A stretch of 64,000 nucleotides of DNA from Butyriboletus loyo (GCA_038093515.1 JBBPSI010000004.1:248001-312000); one strand, 5' to 3'. Numbered from the stretch's first letter, positions 1-12,815 are shown. Notes: generated by a model not told the origin, from the sequence alone. Made by a program: numbers and translations.

Positions 1-650
1 CACACACAGAGTACTACCCTAACTATTTGATGTCTGTATCGTGCTGCATTTTATATTTTCTGTTTCTGTCTTTCCTTTTTTTTCATACTTTCTCCAATTG
101 AGCTAGTTTACAAGCAGATGTACTCATGTGACCATAATGGTAGTGTCAAGAAAAAGCCGGACTCGAAAAAGAAACGAACGGGACGTGACCCTGGCGCAAC
201 TGCGACGGGATAGACAAATTCGCAACGCAACGCCGTCTTCATTCTTGCATCGCCCGCGATGCGCGCGGCGACACGAGTTCCGACCACTCCTCAACCGACG
301 CCTCCCTCGTCTCGGCCTGCAACGACCAATGACACTTGTGACAGTGCCATCGATCGGGGTAGTACCTGCTTCGATAAAAGCACGGCGAATACTGTGTCGT
401 ACAGAGGGCGCATTGGTGGTCCAAATCGGCGGGGCCGTCCAGGACGTCGAGGCGGTGCGGGTGGAGGAGGCCATCAAGGCGGCGGGCCTTGCGGAGGAGT
501 GCGTGGGCTTGGGAAACGGGTGATTGTTTGTACGTTCGGCAGTATGCTTGGAGCGCGGTCTGGGGTATGCCACGGGAAAAACGAGGCAGCGGTGTGCAGA
601 GGTGCAAGGGCAAAGGGCAAACGAAAAAATACATACAGAATTAAAAAAAG
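1..650. other. No gene recognised at window start
   Basis: The stretch begins with a short CA run and a T-rich patch near 75-90. Several overlapping open frames of 90-190 codons exist on both strands, but their translations are low-complexity Arg/Ser/Pro strings with no recognisable domain, and none continues into a plausible exon chain. It most likely holds the 3' flank of the Snt2-type gene, which ends at 651, and the end of an unseen neighbour. Confidence 0.5.
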
Positions 651-3600
651 TCAGTACGTCTCAGCAAAGGAAAGACGTTCAGGGACGATCACCTCGCCAG
701 TCTCGTCCGTCTCGCACATGTCGAACAGTACGCGTTTGCTCGCGTCGTGTTCTTCACAACAAACGATGGGGACCATGTTGCCCGTGTCGCCTTTGAACGT
801 GGTCGCGATGGCGTCACGACGGTGATTCCGGATCTGGATGGAGGGTTGTGTCAGCGTGGGAGTGGTGAAGAAAGGGGTAACAACTCGCAGGTTGCATCTC
901 GAAACCAAACCGGTAGCCGCTCGTCCAAGCGCACGAAACATGGTATTCTCGAATGCAATCGCTACACCGAATGACAGCACCGCCGACCTCACCACACAGG
1001 GTGCACCGCTGTAACATGTAAGAATAACCATCGCGGATATCAGGAAGGGGGATACGTACCGCCGACCAACGGGCACGAGGGATAGTACTAATACCTTCCA
1101 CCAACCGTAGATGTATGACATCGGAAAACATGACCTCGGGAGAGAAAACGGCACAGAGGACATGGACCCATCCTTGGCCTTCTGTGGGTTTTGCAGCACG
1201 CAAGAATGAGTCTGCATCCTTCGTTGACATCTTCGATTTCCTCCGTGGACAGAGCACACAATTGGTGTTCTGCAGATCTGAAGTAAGGTAGGGCCAGAAA
1301 AAAGTTAAAGAGAGATTATTCACCAAAGATGCTTCCTGCGTTTTCTCGTTGTCGCACAGATCACATAGCCATGATTCGACGGCATGCTTGTCTACAGAGA
1401 CACCGCATGCTCCTTAACAGATGTATAAGTGCTCATTATCCGCAAAAACTCATGAGTTATTTACCTGCATGTACTCGGAAATGACATTGGCTGCACTTGA
1501 GGACCCGACCCATGGGTCCATTATTTTGACACGCCAGACAACGTAATTGAGGTGCCGCGGGTGTGACCGGCGGGGGTGTGCCATTCGTTATCACAGAGGT
1601 CTGAGCAAGATGAAATTAATTCAGTGAGAACACTCGATCAAAAATCATACCTTGAGGCGCTTCGCATTCGGAGCACTCAATGGCGTGCCTTCGCGTTTCT
1701 CTGCACCCCTCTTCCCTGGGGGCAAAATCTCCTCGCGAACGGGTCGGACATTCAAGTCGGCATATTTCCTCCAATTCGTACCGCAGATCTCACAGAGGAT
1801 GTCGGTGGCAAGACCCTTGGGAGCCCGCCACCAGGTATCTGATTCGCGTGTTCGACAAGCGCCACAGCTACTGTTTGCCTTGGTTGATCCGCGGATGATA
1901 GACCCTTCATCGTCAGACATGGGCACATCTACGGTTGCTTCCTCTTCCTCGTTTTCTTTGACGATTGCGGCACGCTCGCGAGCGCGTATATGCTCATCCT
2001 TTAGCTTGGCACTAACATCAAGCATGAAAAACAGTACGGCATCGCAAACTTGAAACGTACTTTTTCCAGCGGCCGTAAAATCTGACGACTTCGGCCACAG
2101 TCCGTGTACCTACTTCGTCACGTACCGCTCGGAGTTCTGGACCATGAAGAAGAATGCCATCCTCAAAGGCAGCGACCTCTTCGGCCGTCCATTCTCTATC
2201 GATATATCTAGTTTCCCCCTTCTTCCACTGCAAGCGGGAATAAAACAAGGTAGAGTTTGATCAAGGTAAACCAACGAAAGTGAGTATGATGGTTACCTTC
2301 TCAGCACGAGTAGCGACACTCATGTCCACGGTGGACCACCCCCTGTTCATCCAATGTGCCTGTGAGAAACGCCGCAATGCCTCTGTAAGCCAATCCACGC
2401 TGTACAGATCCTCGCTCCTCCTGGTCAGAGCACACTTCCATTCTTCCACTTTACAGACGGAGGGATTAATGAAGGGAACCCAGCAGGAATACCGAGCCAC
2501 TTACGTTCTGCAGCTGGATGACAGTCAGTTGGAATTACCTAAGAGTGTGTTGCATATATGCGCACCTTCCTCGTCGGTTAGGTTGTTAATGATGCTTAGT
2601 ACCTCCACGGTATTGTCGCACCCTCTTTGGTCGCTGTCCACGACACTTTTTGACGGGAGAGCATCGTCGCTGGCTGATGAGGAGACCATGGCACTAAGAG
2701 GGGGAATGGCAGCTTGATACTTCGGCCCGACACGGGTCGCCGCACGAGGGAAAATGAGGTCGTCGGGATCTACGATCCATATATAACATTTTCCAAAAAT
2801 GGTAATTTTTCACACTTACCAAGCGTGTCCTCCGCAACGGTGTATTGACTTGAGAGTTGCCGGCATGCGGTTAGCCAAATGTTTGACTCGGGGGATAAAT
2901 AACCACTCACCCAAAATACCGGAAAGGCCACATTTTGAAGTATTTGATGTCCAGGCTTTCCTCCTTTTCCGCCAAGGTTCGATCCTTTCGTGGGCGGCCA
3001 CGCCCTCGAGGCGCTGGCGCGTTCGACTTGGGTTTCGTTACTGGTGTCGGGTGACGGACTTCATGACTGTCGACTTCTTCTTCGTGGCGTTTCGAACACG
3101 GCGCACACGTCCAACCGTAACCACGTGACGGCTTTGCAAGGAGGGGTGGCTGAACGCAACCCATGTGAAAGAATTTTTTGCATCTATCACATCCCACCGT
3201 ATCAGGGCTTAGTTAACGCACGGAGTCAATAAGATCCGTGCGTGATAGCGTGGATACAGCCACATACTTTGAGCACCACTGACTGCAAGTGGCACATAGA
3301 CGAATGGTATCTGTGAGGTCGGGAACGACATCTTTCTCCGAGACCACATATTCATATCTGGAGAGCAAGACCTGTCGTATGTGATCGGGTACTGCGTAGA
3401 TGGATGAAGCTGAGTTGAAAACACGTGACTTTGTGTGGTACGTACGATTTCGGACGTCCGTTGCTTGGATGACTTCAAATTCCTTCTTGATGTAAGGGTC
3501 AAATAGACGATTGAAATAAAATCTGTCTGGGCGCTTCTTCCAACCGGCGAGGTCAGTTATTTTATCCCTGTGAGTGACGAAGCATTTGGACCGAAGTTGG

Positions 3601-3944
3601 TTGATGTCGCACACTTCCGAATATATGGCGGCTAGGAGAAGGCGGGAATCGGCGACGGGGCGATCGCTGACGTCGCTTGGACGGTAGTACCAGGCGAGCC
3701 GAACACGGGTATAGGTTTCCTTTCCCTTTCCTTTACCTTTGGCAATTCCTTCCGGGGGAAGAAACTCCATGATGCGCGCCACAGAGTAAGGGGTGCCGTC
3801 TCGGACTGACCAAGGAGGGGAACAGTACACATGATCTGCAGCACAACATTCCTATGGATCAGAGAAGACGGGAAGGAGTGAGAACTGATTTTTACCGTTG
3901 ACTTTGACCTTGTCCCCGTTCTTGAGGGTGATGTGCACTGCCAT
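651..3944 (-). CDS. SNT2: Snt2-type chromatin reader (BAH-PHD-SANT-GATA-PHD-ePHD)
   Basis: Multi-exon gene of about 880 codons. Domain order matches fungal Snt2, a subunit of an Rpd3-type deacetylase complex that reads histone tails. Exon 1 (3896-3944) starts MAVHITLKNGDKVKV. A BAH domain fills 3268-3835. A first PHD finger spans the 3208-3267 intron (CATCSQWC, then CDRCKKFFHMGC). A SANT domain lies in 2061-2227 (EWTAEEVAAFEDGI). A GATA-like finger is in 1651-2011 (CGACRTRES, CEICGTNWRKY). A second PHD runs from 1324 to 1600 (CLACQNNGPMG, WLCDLC). An extended PHD occupies 651-1269 (CVLCPRRKSK, WVHVLCA, CTLCGEVGGAVIRC). The intron at 834-888 appears to be GC-AG. The joins between 2297 and 2539 are uncertain. 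Start is the first ATG upstream of the BAH in frame. Identification is strong; exact exon borders are inferred. Confidence 0.9.
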
Positions 3945-4541
3945 AATAAGCGGTATGGGAGATGGAGTGCAAAAAATCTACGGGGGTGCTGAACAGGTAG
4001 AAGTCACTCGACGATGCTCGGTGAGGCCTATTTTTTGCGTACCTGTGGGGGTATGTGTAACTACGAGGAGGACGAGGAGTATGACGAAGGAGACAAGGTG
4101 GAGAAGGTGACGGTCAAATGCGGTGGAAGAATCAAACTCCGACGGGGCGCGAATGTGGAGGCCGAGCTCGGCCGGGCTCACAATTGAGCGATTTGGTGGA
4201 GGGCGAGGAGAGAACGGGTGAACGTAAACGGGCTGCTATTTTCGAGGACAGACACGGGGTGGGCGTGTGTCGGACGATTTGGTGGCTGAAACTTGTTGCC
4301 TGATTGGTGCGGGCGGGAGGACAAGCGCGTTGGGAGACTCCATCATAGCTGCCCGACTTCCTTCTCCAGCGACCGCGATCGCCCGCCTTATCTGTCGCCC
4401 TCCGACCCGCCTTGATGAGCTACCCCCATCATCCACGCGATGCCTCGCCTTCTCGACGCCACCCCTCCTTCCCGCGAGCTATCCCAGCTCCCCGTCCCCG
4501 TCGTACTCGCGGCCCCACTGGCCTCCCTACGCCGCAAGAAA
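3945..4541. promoter_or_regulatory. Divergent intergenic region, SNT2 and histidine kinase
   Basis: About 600 bp separates the start codon of the Snt2-type gene on the minus strand from the first conserved codons of the histidine kinase on the plus strand, so it should carry both promoters. No clear TATA box was seen. An alternative upstream ATG for the kinase lies at 4440 in the same frame. Confidence 0.45.
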
Positions 4542-7500
4542 ATGAAGACCGCCAGGTTCGCTGGCCTCAAAGTACATTGGGCGCGCCTCGTTAAGCGAGT
4601 CGGCGCGGACTTTCCCTCTGACTCCTCCGCAGTTGCCGATAGCTCTATCGAGAGCAACCAAGCTCCCCAGCGCACCGACGTCGACGTCGAGGTGGACGAG
4701 GTGGACGAGATCGTCGTCGACAGAGATTGGACAGAGGACCTTAGAAACTCAATCAATCAACCCTCCGAGCGCGGACACACAAGGTCCTCTGATAGTCTTG
4801 GTCGTGATCCGACCCCAACGCCAGAAGACCCCAATTTCCTCTCCATGGTACTCTGGTCGTTTCGCTGGGAAGCATGGCCTGCCATCGTCAAATTTTTCTG
4901 TGTCCGCTTTCTCGATGACAGGACCGAGCAGAGATTTCACAAAGAGCACTTGTTTATTAAAAAGGTATCTCTCTCTTTCCTTCCTCTTCACACAGCACCT
5001 TCAATTGCTCCTAGTCGTTGGTATTGTGGTCCTCTCTCTTCCTCGTCGTAAACTGGGTCATCGGTGCTTGCACCATCGCCAGTCCAATCACCATCTTCGA
5101 CAAAATATGGTTATGGGGTGTCAGTTAATCCTCTTGTTCACCCGAACGAACGCTGACATTTAGGTAGTTTACTCCTGCCTTGACTCTCCCATTGCTTGTA
5201 CTTGTGCACGACTTTCCTCGTGATCGCCCAATCCCATACCAAATACTTGTAGGGTGTGCAACTTGGTGTTGGTCAGTGATTCTCATTCGGCTTATCAGTG
5301 CACATTAAGGAATTTTCAGGGGCTTGTATGAGCTTCTCTCCATGTTTGTACCACCTGCTTCTTGGATTCTCAGCTGTGCCTGACATCGTCTCATCCAAGG
5401 TACTTGTGTGGCTTCTATAGCCCCGTCCACGTTTTTGAACTTGGCACAAAGGACTTTCTTGGCATGTTCTAGTATGGCTTTCCCACCCTGTGCTTTTTAC
5501 CGCGTTGACAATCTAACTAGCTATACCTCGGCTTTACAAACGATTGCATTATTTAGGCTGATGACAAGTAGGATGGCCGCACTCATCGGGTCTTTGACTT
5601 TCTTCATCGTGTAAGTGGAAACTGCGACACCACTTCATCCCCCTTCACCCGGTCTCGTGTCAGTGCATCTGTATTGATCTTGCCGTATCGCCCAATCTGG
5701 GTTCGGAGTGCGTGATTTCATCAACGCGTCCAAGGATAAACTTTAATACGTCAAGGAAGACCTCTTGAATTTCATCCTATACCACATTTTTCTTCTCTTT
5801 GTTCATTACATGCATGAGAACGTAAGTAGACTTCATTTGCGTTCGTTGGTCCAGCGCACTGACAGGCTCCCAGTCCGAGAGGAGACTCTTCATTCTTCGC
5901 GAACAACTCAAGATTCAATTCAAAGAAACACAAAAGGCACAGGTCAATGAACGCAAAGAAGCAGATTCAAAGTGTCGACTTACATCGTAAATCCTCCTTT
6001 GCATCTTGTCTTGAAATAACTGACAAGGCATCGCAGTTAGGTTTTTCATGATGAGTACTACTTTGACCGTGACGCGTTCGAATAACTTATATTATAGCTA
6101 GCACAGGTCCGGGTACCTCTGAATACAGCGCGTGCGTATTATCGACAAGTATCCATAACCCCACTAATCTTTGCCTGTGGTAGTCCTGGCGGTTCAGAAC
6201 ATGGAACCGTCCGGCGCAGTATCCAAGGCGCAAGAAATTGAGTTCATGGCACTTGGAGGTAGCCTAGTGATGATGTCCAAAGGTTGGTTTTCTTATGAAC
6301 CTCTTATCTCCCCTGATTAACGTTTGTGAAGTACTCAATGATATGCTTGACTTGTGGGTCCGCGTCATAGTTTTCATAAATCAGTATTGACATCCTGTCA
6401 GCAATCGCATGGATAGTGGGCGTTTTGAGATCTTATCCAAATCATATGCATTCCATGCAGTGATACGAACCCTCTTCATACCATTGCGGATGGCCACCGA
6501 TGCACGTAATCTTAAATTAGTGACCCGTTTAGACAAGAGGATTGATGAAGTAGGTTGTGCGCATGTTGTTTTGAACTATCATCTGATTTTTGTAAGTCGC
6601 ACGCCGTACAGCTTCTGAAGTTGCAGGGGAAGATCCGAGTGCCATGACCGACGTGGAGGATGGGGTAGTCCTTGGCGACGCCATACGACTCCGTCAGATC
6701 GTCAACAACCTCGCTAGGTGAGGGTTGAAGTTCTCTGAAGGGTCTCATCTAACGGTACAACGATAGCAACGCATGCAAGTTTACTCCTGCAGGTGGGCGT
6801 GTCACCTGCACGACCCGTCTCGTATTTCCCGCCCGTCCTCAGCCTGAACCAAGACATGTTCCACGATCTCAGGCAGAACTGGAGGACGCCATCGAAGAGA
6901 TCTTGGTGACTCTCAGGGACGAAGTGAACCCAACATTCACTTACCCTGTCAGAGAAGGCCAAGAAGCCGTCGACAACCTCACAGTACAGCGCAAGGGCCC
7001 GTTGAAAAGGATCGTTGTACGCATCGAGGTCAGTGATACGGGCAATGGGATACCACCCCGCGAGATGACGCAGGGGAAGCTGTTTAGTAAGTCTTCTCAG
7101 GTCCTGAGCTACTTTGGTAACAACTTTTCACCTACCTCATTCATATAGCCGCATTCAATCAAACCGAACAAGGGCGACAACAAGGTGGGAAAGGTACCGG
7201 GTTGGGGTTGGCTCTGGTACGGCAAATCGTGAAATTGAGTGGTGGACGGTTGGGAGTGCGCTCAAAACTTGGACATGGATCAACATTTTGGGTTGAACTG
7301 CGTATGTACCCCCATACTTCATCTCCGTCTCGCCACCAAGACCTCATATGCTCCTTCTCCCGTTGTTAATGTTATCGCGGCACCGTTTGGGGTGGGAATT
7401 GCGACATAGCGTTGGGTGTGGGTGTCAGAGTTATCGATCTGCCAGACCCCGAGTCTGGGCTAAGCGAGAGGCACTCAACCGGTCTTGAGGGATCGTTATC

Positions 7501-8594
7501 CATTGACTTACTCCAGAACCGGTCTTCGCGACCGGCATCGGCTCCCAATGCGATGAAGTCGCTTATGGATCAGGGTATGCGTACGCCTTGTTTTCCTGCG
7601 TTCGCACTGAAATTTATTTCTGTAGGAGGCTTGGTGGAGCTGAAGTTGCCGAATATGAGTGATGAATCGGAAGCACACGTACTCACGAGAACCATCGGGG
7701 AGCTCTCTTCAGGGACCCAGCTTGGCCCTCCGTTGCCTTCCACGGTAGCAGGGACATCCAGTTTATTGGGTTATGAAGGTGCCCTTTCTCTTGCGGAGAG
7801 TTCTCTGGCAGGTAGTACCCCCACTATAGTGGAAGGGAACTCCAAGGGGCCTGTCCAAAAGAACGAGAGTCCGTTGCCATCTCCTGACTCTGGATCCATG
7901 GATGAATTACTCGCGACAACCTCTCTATCGCCTGTTTCCGTGGAACCCGCTGCAAGCTGCCTGAAATCACCCGCCCAGGAAACACCAGCGCCGGCATTGC
8001 GGTGGGCCCCATCTGCTGTATTCGAGCCACCTATGAAAGTGCTCGTTGTAGATGATGATCGGTTGACACGAACAATCATGTCGCGGACACTTTCGAGACT
8101 CGGTTGTCGTGTATCAACAGCAGAGAATGGGGAGATCGCTCCCGAAATGATCATTGGAAGGACGTTCAGGCGGGGACAGGGGTTCGATGAAGACCCTCCA
8201 TCTGGATCACCCTCTGAGGATCTGGGGCAGGACGACAACGTATCAACACCCAGTCGCTACGATGTCGTATTCAACCAGATGCCAATCATGCCTGGATTAG
8301 AGGTGGTGGCGAAGCTTCGGGAGATGGGCCGGCACGACTTTGTCGTCGGTGTGACTGGTAAGGTGCTTACTTCTCGGAGGGTCGTCGTGGTACTGAGATG
8401 GCGCAGGGAACGCACTTATCGGGGACCAGAAAGAGTACTTTGAGGCAGGCGTGGATCGGTGAGTATTGTCCACGATTGCAGACGCGCCGGGCGCTGACAC
8501 GGATCCTAGTGTCTTGACCAAACCGGTTTTTGAGCCGAGTCTCATGCACATGTTGACGATTGCAGATGAGCGACGGCGGCAAGAAGGAGATTGA
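4542..8594 (+). pseudogene. Hybrid histidine kinase, apparently decayed at both phosphorelay sites
   Basis: Domain order follows agaricomycete membrane hybrid kinases. A hydrophilic N-terminus (about 4542-4965) is followed by several short exons encoding hydrophobic segments (such as ACTIASPITIFDKIWLWG, near 5055-5118), then a linker (RRLFILREQLKIQF), the H-box exon, an ATPase domain and a C-terminal receiver. The ATPase keeps its N-box (IVNNLASNACKFTPAGG), G1 (SDTGNGIP) and G2 ([11 protein letters not shown]). The H-box exon near 6035-6056 reads stop-V-F-H-D-E where family members have Tyr-V/I-F-H-E, and lacks a usable GT donor in the required phase. The receiver keeps VVDDD, GVTGN and LTKP but reads YDVVFNQMP, missing the two residues that include the phosphoacceptor Asp. 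Start could also be 4440. The exon joins between 5330 and 5800 are uncertain. Alternative: sequence errors, or a non-signalling remnant still transcribed. Confidence 0.6.
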
Positions 8595-8781
8595 TCAGTA
8601 TCATTATTTTGTATACACGGAAGCCGGTTGAGATGAGAATCGCAGGGAGAGGGTCTTTTTGTTGTGATCGGGTTGTGCCGAGTGCATTCTTCTGCCGCTT
8701 GTCAGCTGCGCCTGTTGTTCCCGCTTTCCAAGAACACCACACAACGTTCACGGTCCACGGCGCACAGACCACCAGCGCACA

Positions 8782-11084
8782 ATGGCTGACACCGTCGACG
8801 AGGCCCTCGTCACCGTCCGCAACGACCGCAAGCCCTCTCCACCCTCGCCGTCCCCCTCGCCCGACGCAAACGAGTGTACAGGTGCGTTTATCCGGCTGCA
8901 GTACGGCCTTGCTTTATCAGACCGGCCTACCTTGACTCATCGTACACCCGATTCCAAAATACATATGTACATCTATCCAAACAGAACAAACCCTCTCCAG
9001 GAAACGTGAACGAGAGGTCTCTCTCGAGCCAGCTACGCCCAGGACTGCGACCAGTGCTGTACGTCTTCTTCTCGCCCTACCCCTCGGCGCATCCTCTGAC
9101 GTAAATTCACCTCAACACGCCCTTTTCTAATTCCCATGCTAGCACGCGCTCGACGTGAAATCGCCTGCAAAGAAGGGTCGGGTGCACCTCGATACCACGC
9201 TCGAAGAAGACGTGCTGGACGGTCAGAGCCAGTCGCGCTCCCGGACCCCGTCGCACCCGCATTCACCTGTGCTCAGTGTTTCGCCACCGCACGATGTCAA
9301 AGTCCGACAAATCAGTCAGGGTGTGGAAGACATGAAGTGGCAACAGAGTTTGGAGTCCCAGCAAGAAGCCGGGCCAAACTCGCAGCCGAACATTGCACCG
9401 TCCCAGGATGTGGATGAGACGCAGAGTAGCATCGAGCCTACGCAAGTGGTCTGTGGAGCCGGATCTACGCCGGCGCCGTCCAGTTCGTCCGCCTCCGCCG
9501 AAGACGCCACCGAAGAGGCGCAAGAGGCGCAAGACATTGCTTCCAGTCTGCCACATACCCGACGTACCTCTGAGTCGGACGACAGCGAACCCGATAAAGG
9601 TCTCAAACGCAAATTAGCAGACCGCGCGGCCAGTTTGGGTCCAGAGAGTGGACCGTCGATGATCACGCCAACGACCGAAACCGCGAAGCGGCCCAGGGAC
9701 GACCCAGACCAGGATGACAATCCACGTGTCTCGAAGCGACCGTCACCGCCTCCAGAACAGAATAAAGAATCACCACCGGCGCCAGTTTCAGCTCCGGAGA
9801 CTCCTGCACCGAAACTCGTGCGTGTCCTGTGCCATAACGTCATGTTGTGTCCACTCAGTTCTTTGTAGGGCGGGTTCATGTCGTACGCTTCTGCAGCGTC
9901 CCCGTTTGCCGCTGTCAAAGGACAGAACATTTTCTCAAGCGTTTCACCTAATAATCAAAAGCCGCCCGCGTCCTCGTCTGCCAAGCAGGTTGCATTGCCA
10001 CTTGATATCGTACCCATCCATGCCCCTTTTACATCCCCATTTTGTCAATCGTCATTCGCGGCGTTTGCATCATCTCAGAGCTCACAACAAGCCACCCCAA
10101 ACACCGCCACCAAACGGACAGGATTTGAAGCCTTTGCGGGATCAGCTTCCCCATTTTCATCTGCTTCTCAATTTTCGCATTCAAGGTCCAAATCACCGTT
10201 GGTAAACAATAGTGGGAAGAGCAGCATACTCGCACGGAGTAAATCCCCGACGCGACGAACGATAGGCATGAATGCGAGTGCATTTACAACGTATGCGGGT
10301 GTAGGCGCGCATGCGTTTTTGGCACCACATCCGAAGCGTGCAAGAGCAGAGTCGCCGAATGGGGGATCTTCTGGGAGCTCCTTGGAGCGCAAGGAAGGGT
10401 CGGCATTCAGTATATTCGGAAATGGAGATGGGAGTGGGAGTGGTGAGGAAGACGGTGATGCGGATAGGGAAGAAAGCGATCGCACACCCTCTACGTTTGG
10501 CGAACGGTTGCGGGCGAGCAAAGACGGCGATGACGAGCAGAGTGGAGAAGAAAAGGAGAAATTGACGGAACAAGAAGGTGAGTTTAGATCCTCTCGATGG
10601 CCCGTACAAAAGGTTGAGTGTATCCAGTGATCACTGGTGAAGAGGAAGAAGAAACGCTCCTCCATATTCGTGGCAAGCTCTATGCGCTTTGTTCACAAAA
10701 TCAGTGGAAAGAGCGGGGAACTGGCCAACTAAAGCTCAACGTTCGCCGAGCGGACGGAAGCGGAGCTCGCCTTGGTTCGTGCTTTTCCAAGAGCCAGGTC
10801 GCATACTAAGTCGAGCATTCCTTTTTAGTGATGCGAAAAGAAGCTGTTTACGCGTTGTTATTAAATGTACCACTATTTCAGGGAATGAAGTGTTTCCTGG
10901 CGCAAGACCCGCGATATATACGGTTCAGTGCTATCGAAAATAACAAGACCGTGCACTATAATCTCCGGGTAAGCTTACTACGCGCTTTGTGATCTGGTCC
11001 GTCCGGCTGATTGTGGTCTAGGTGTCTAATGCCAAGATTGCTCAAGAGCTACTCGACGAGATCAATGCCAATATTCCCTCCTGA
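8782..11084 (+). CDS. Ran-binding protein, Yrb2/RanBP3-like (Nup50-type RanBD)
   Basis: Seven exons (8782-8881, 8985-9058, 9143-9817, 9869-10577, 10628-10774, 10829-10968, 11022-11084) join in frame to 635 residues. The N-terminus is Ser/Pro- and Lys/Arg-rich with nuclear-localisation-like clusters (SRKRERE, GLKRKLADRA). The middle carries GGFMSYASAASPFAAVKG and FGERLRA, segments typical of Yrb2, Hba1 and RanBP3. The C-terminus is a RanBP1-type domain: acidic lead-in EEEEETLLHIRGKLYAL, then QWKERGTGQLKLNV, and a final NAKIAQELLDEINANI helix. The family acts in the nucleus as a RanGTP-binding cofactor of Crm1-dependent export. The start codon lies 187 bp after the kinase stop. The gene is convergent with ALG5, 234 bp away. 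Nup50-like is the main alternative name. Confidence 0.82.
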
Positions 11085-11318
11085 CAGACGCTTGCACGAA
11101 CCACGCCCATTTGCCTCATCTAAGACTAATGTTGCACATGTGTAAAATTATGGTCTTTTCTTGTATTTACTCAAGGAGAGATGCATGTTGACAGTGATAG
11201 AAGGTGTGGTGGATGTTAGATGGAGTGGATGATTTGACCTTTTTCTTTCTTTTTTGAACCGAATTTTTTCACTCGACGTAGCATCCATTAAATTACTTAA
11301 CCGTATCACGTACACCTT

Positions 11319-12612
11319 TTATCGCAAAGGAGTGACTTTCCATCGTCCTACCAATTGGTTCCCTCTCAGTATCAGGAGATCTCGTAGCATCTGAAGCGAG
11401 TCTTTGACGACATTGAGCTTGCTTCCCGCTACTTCGTGCCATTCGACGGGAACCTCTGCAACAGGAATCCCGAGCTGTTTGGAAAGTAAGAGAAGCTCGA
11501 CGTCGAATATCCACGTCGCAAGTCGCTGAGCGGGAAATATATGTTGTGCAGCGCGTCGCGTGAACAGCTTGAATCCGCATTGGGTATCCCGAATATGTCC
11601 AACGCCGACGATGCGGAGGACGGTATGAAGTCCGTGCATGAGGATGTTTCGAAGGAACGAACGCTGTTCAAAAACGTGTTACAGTCAATACAACCTGACC
11701 AGACATATGAAGCAAAAACAAACAACAAGACAAAAAAAAAAAAAAGGGGGGGGGGGCGACCACATACTTTGACGACCGCCTCCGTCTGAACGAGGTGCGC
11801 TCTACTCCCCACAACGACCGCAGGTCGATTGTCCGGCGCCAACGCATCCATCGCCTTCCACAACACCTCCAAATCTTCAAACCGACTCGCGCCGTCTGCG
11901 TCGACCATCAAGAGACGGTGACCGCGCGCGTGAAGCATCCCGTGTCTGACCGCACCACCCTTGCCAAGGTTCTTTTCGAGCGTGATGACGCGGACGTCGG
12001 ATGTGGGGTTTTGAGCGGCAAGTTTGAGCGCGAGGGTGGAGGTGCCGTCTCTGGAGCCGTCGTCGACGATGAGGAGTTCGTATGTGCGTTGGTGATGTCC
12101 ATTGACGGATGTGGATGCGGGGGCGCGGAGGTGTGCGAGGGCGGTGTCGAGCATAGAGGGGAGACGCGTGGTTTCGTTGTAGGCAGGAATGACGACGCTC
12201 AGATCGAGCGACCCCTTTTCGGAGAGAGAGGGGAGGGGGAGGGGTGTCGTTGAGGACGTGTGTGAGCGGTAGGTCTTCTCCGCCGGCCGTGTCACGATGG
12301 GGGACGGGGAGAGAAAGACGAGGCCTAGGTAAAACTAGGATCGATCAGACGCGCGCGTTTTCGAGAGTGGGTGAGGCGTGGAATAAGGTCAGACAACCAG
12401 GGGGACGCACGGTTGGCTCCCCCCTTGACCAAAAGATATGTGTCGTCTTTGCCACGACGCAGGGCCTCAAAGAGACGCGGCTCGTAGCTCGAAGAACAAG
12501 GATGAAATGGGCGCTCATCGTGCAAGAGATGTGGAGAAGAGATGGTTCAACTTACGGAGGGTATCAGAATGGCGATCGAGGCAGCGACATAGGCAAGCAG
12601 AGGTTGGTCCAT
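11319..12612 (-). CDS. ALG5: Dolichyl-phosphate beta-glucosyltransferase
   Basis: Three exons (12556-12612, 11768-12334, 11319-11663) join in frame to 322 residues, the usual Alg5 length. Exon 1 and the start of exon 2 together make an N-terminal membrane anchor. A GT2 domain follows: LSVVIPAYNETTRLP, then the DDGS motif (LIVDDGSRDGTS), NLGKGGAVRHGM, DADGASRFEDLEVL and VVGSRAH. The C-terminal exon has DTQCGFKLFTR, WIFDVELLLLSKQLG and EVPVEWHEV. It makes dolichol-P-glucose from UDP-glucose at the ER membrane for N-glycan assembly. Intron 1 is long for this window (12335-12555, 221 bp). Intron 2 contains an A14G11 run. A decayed inverted copy of the 5' half lies at 20600-21530. Confidence 0.93.
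11732..11756. repeat. A14G11 homopolymer junction inside ALG5 intron 2
   Basis: On the plus strand 14 A are followed directly by 11 G. Relative to ALG5 transcription this is C11T14, just inside the 5' part of the intron at 11664-11767, downstream of the donor. It is likely unstable and prone to sequencing error, but does not affect coding. Confidence 0.9.
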
Positions 12613-12815
12613 TGCGAAAGGAATGGAAATCTGGGAACGCCAGTAGCTAGTTTGTATTCATGCGCGACAGGGAGGACCGAAAAGTGAAAGCAAAAAAGGA
12701 GAGCAGCGTGGTGCAATGAACCGAGCCACGTCCGTGAGACAGTCGGTCGGAAAGACGAGCGGGGCGACGACACTCAAAGCTACTAGTTACAATATAGCCA
12801 AACGTTCAGCAGCTT

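Noticed and set aside
259..825. 188-codon plus-strand frame at the window start
   Set aside because: Overlaps the 3' end of the Snt2-type gene on the other strand; translation is Gly/Arg/Ser low complexity without a domain.
5408..5614. In-frame stops in the membrane region of the histidine kinase as further lesions
   Set aside because: A normal intron (donor GTATGG, acceptor CTAACTAG) removes the stops and restores FLGMFYYTSALQTIALF, so these are not damage.
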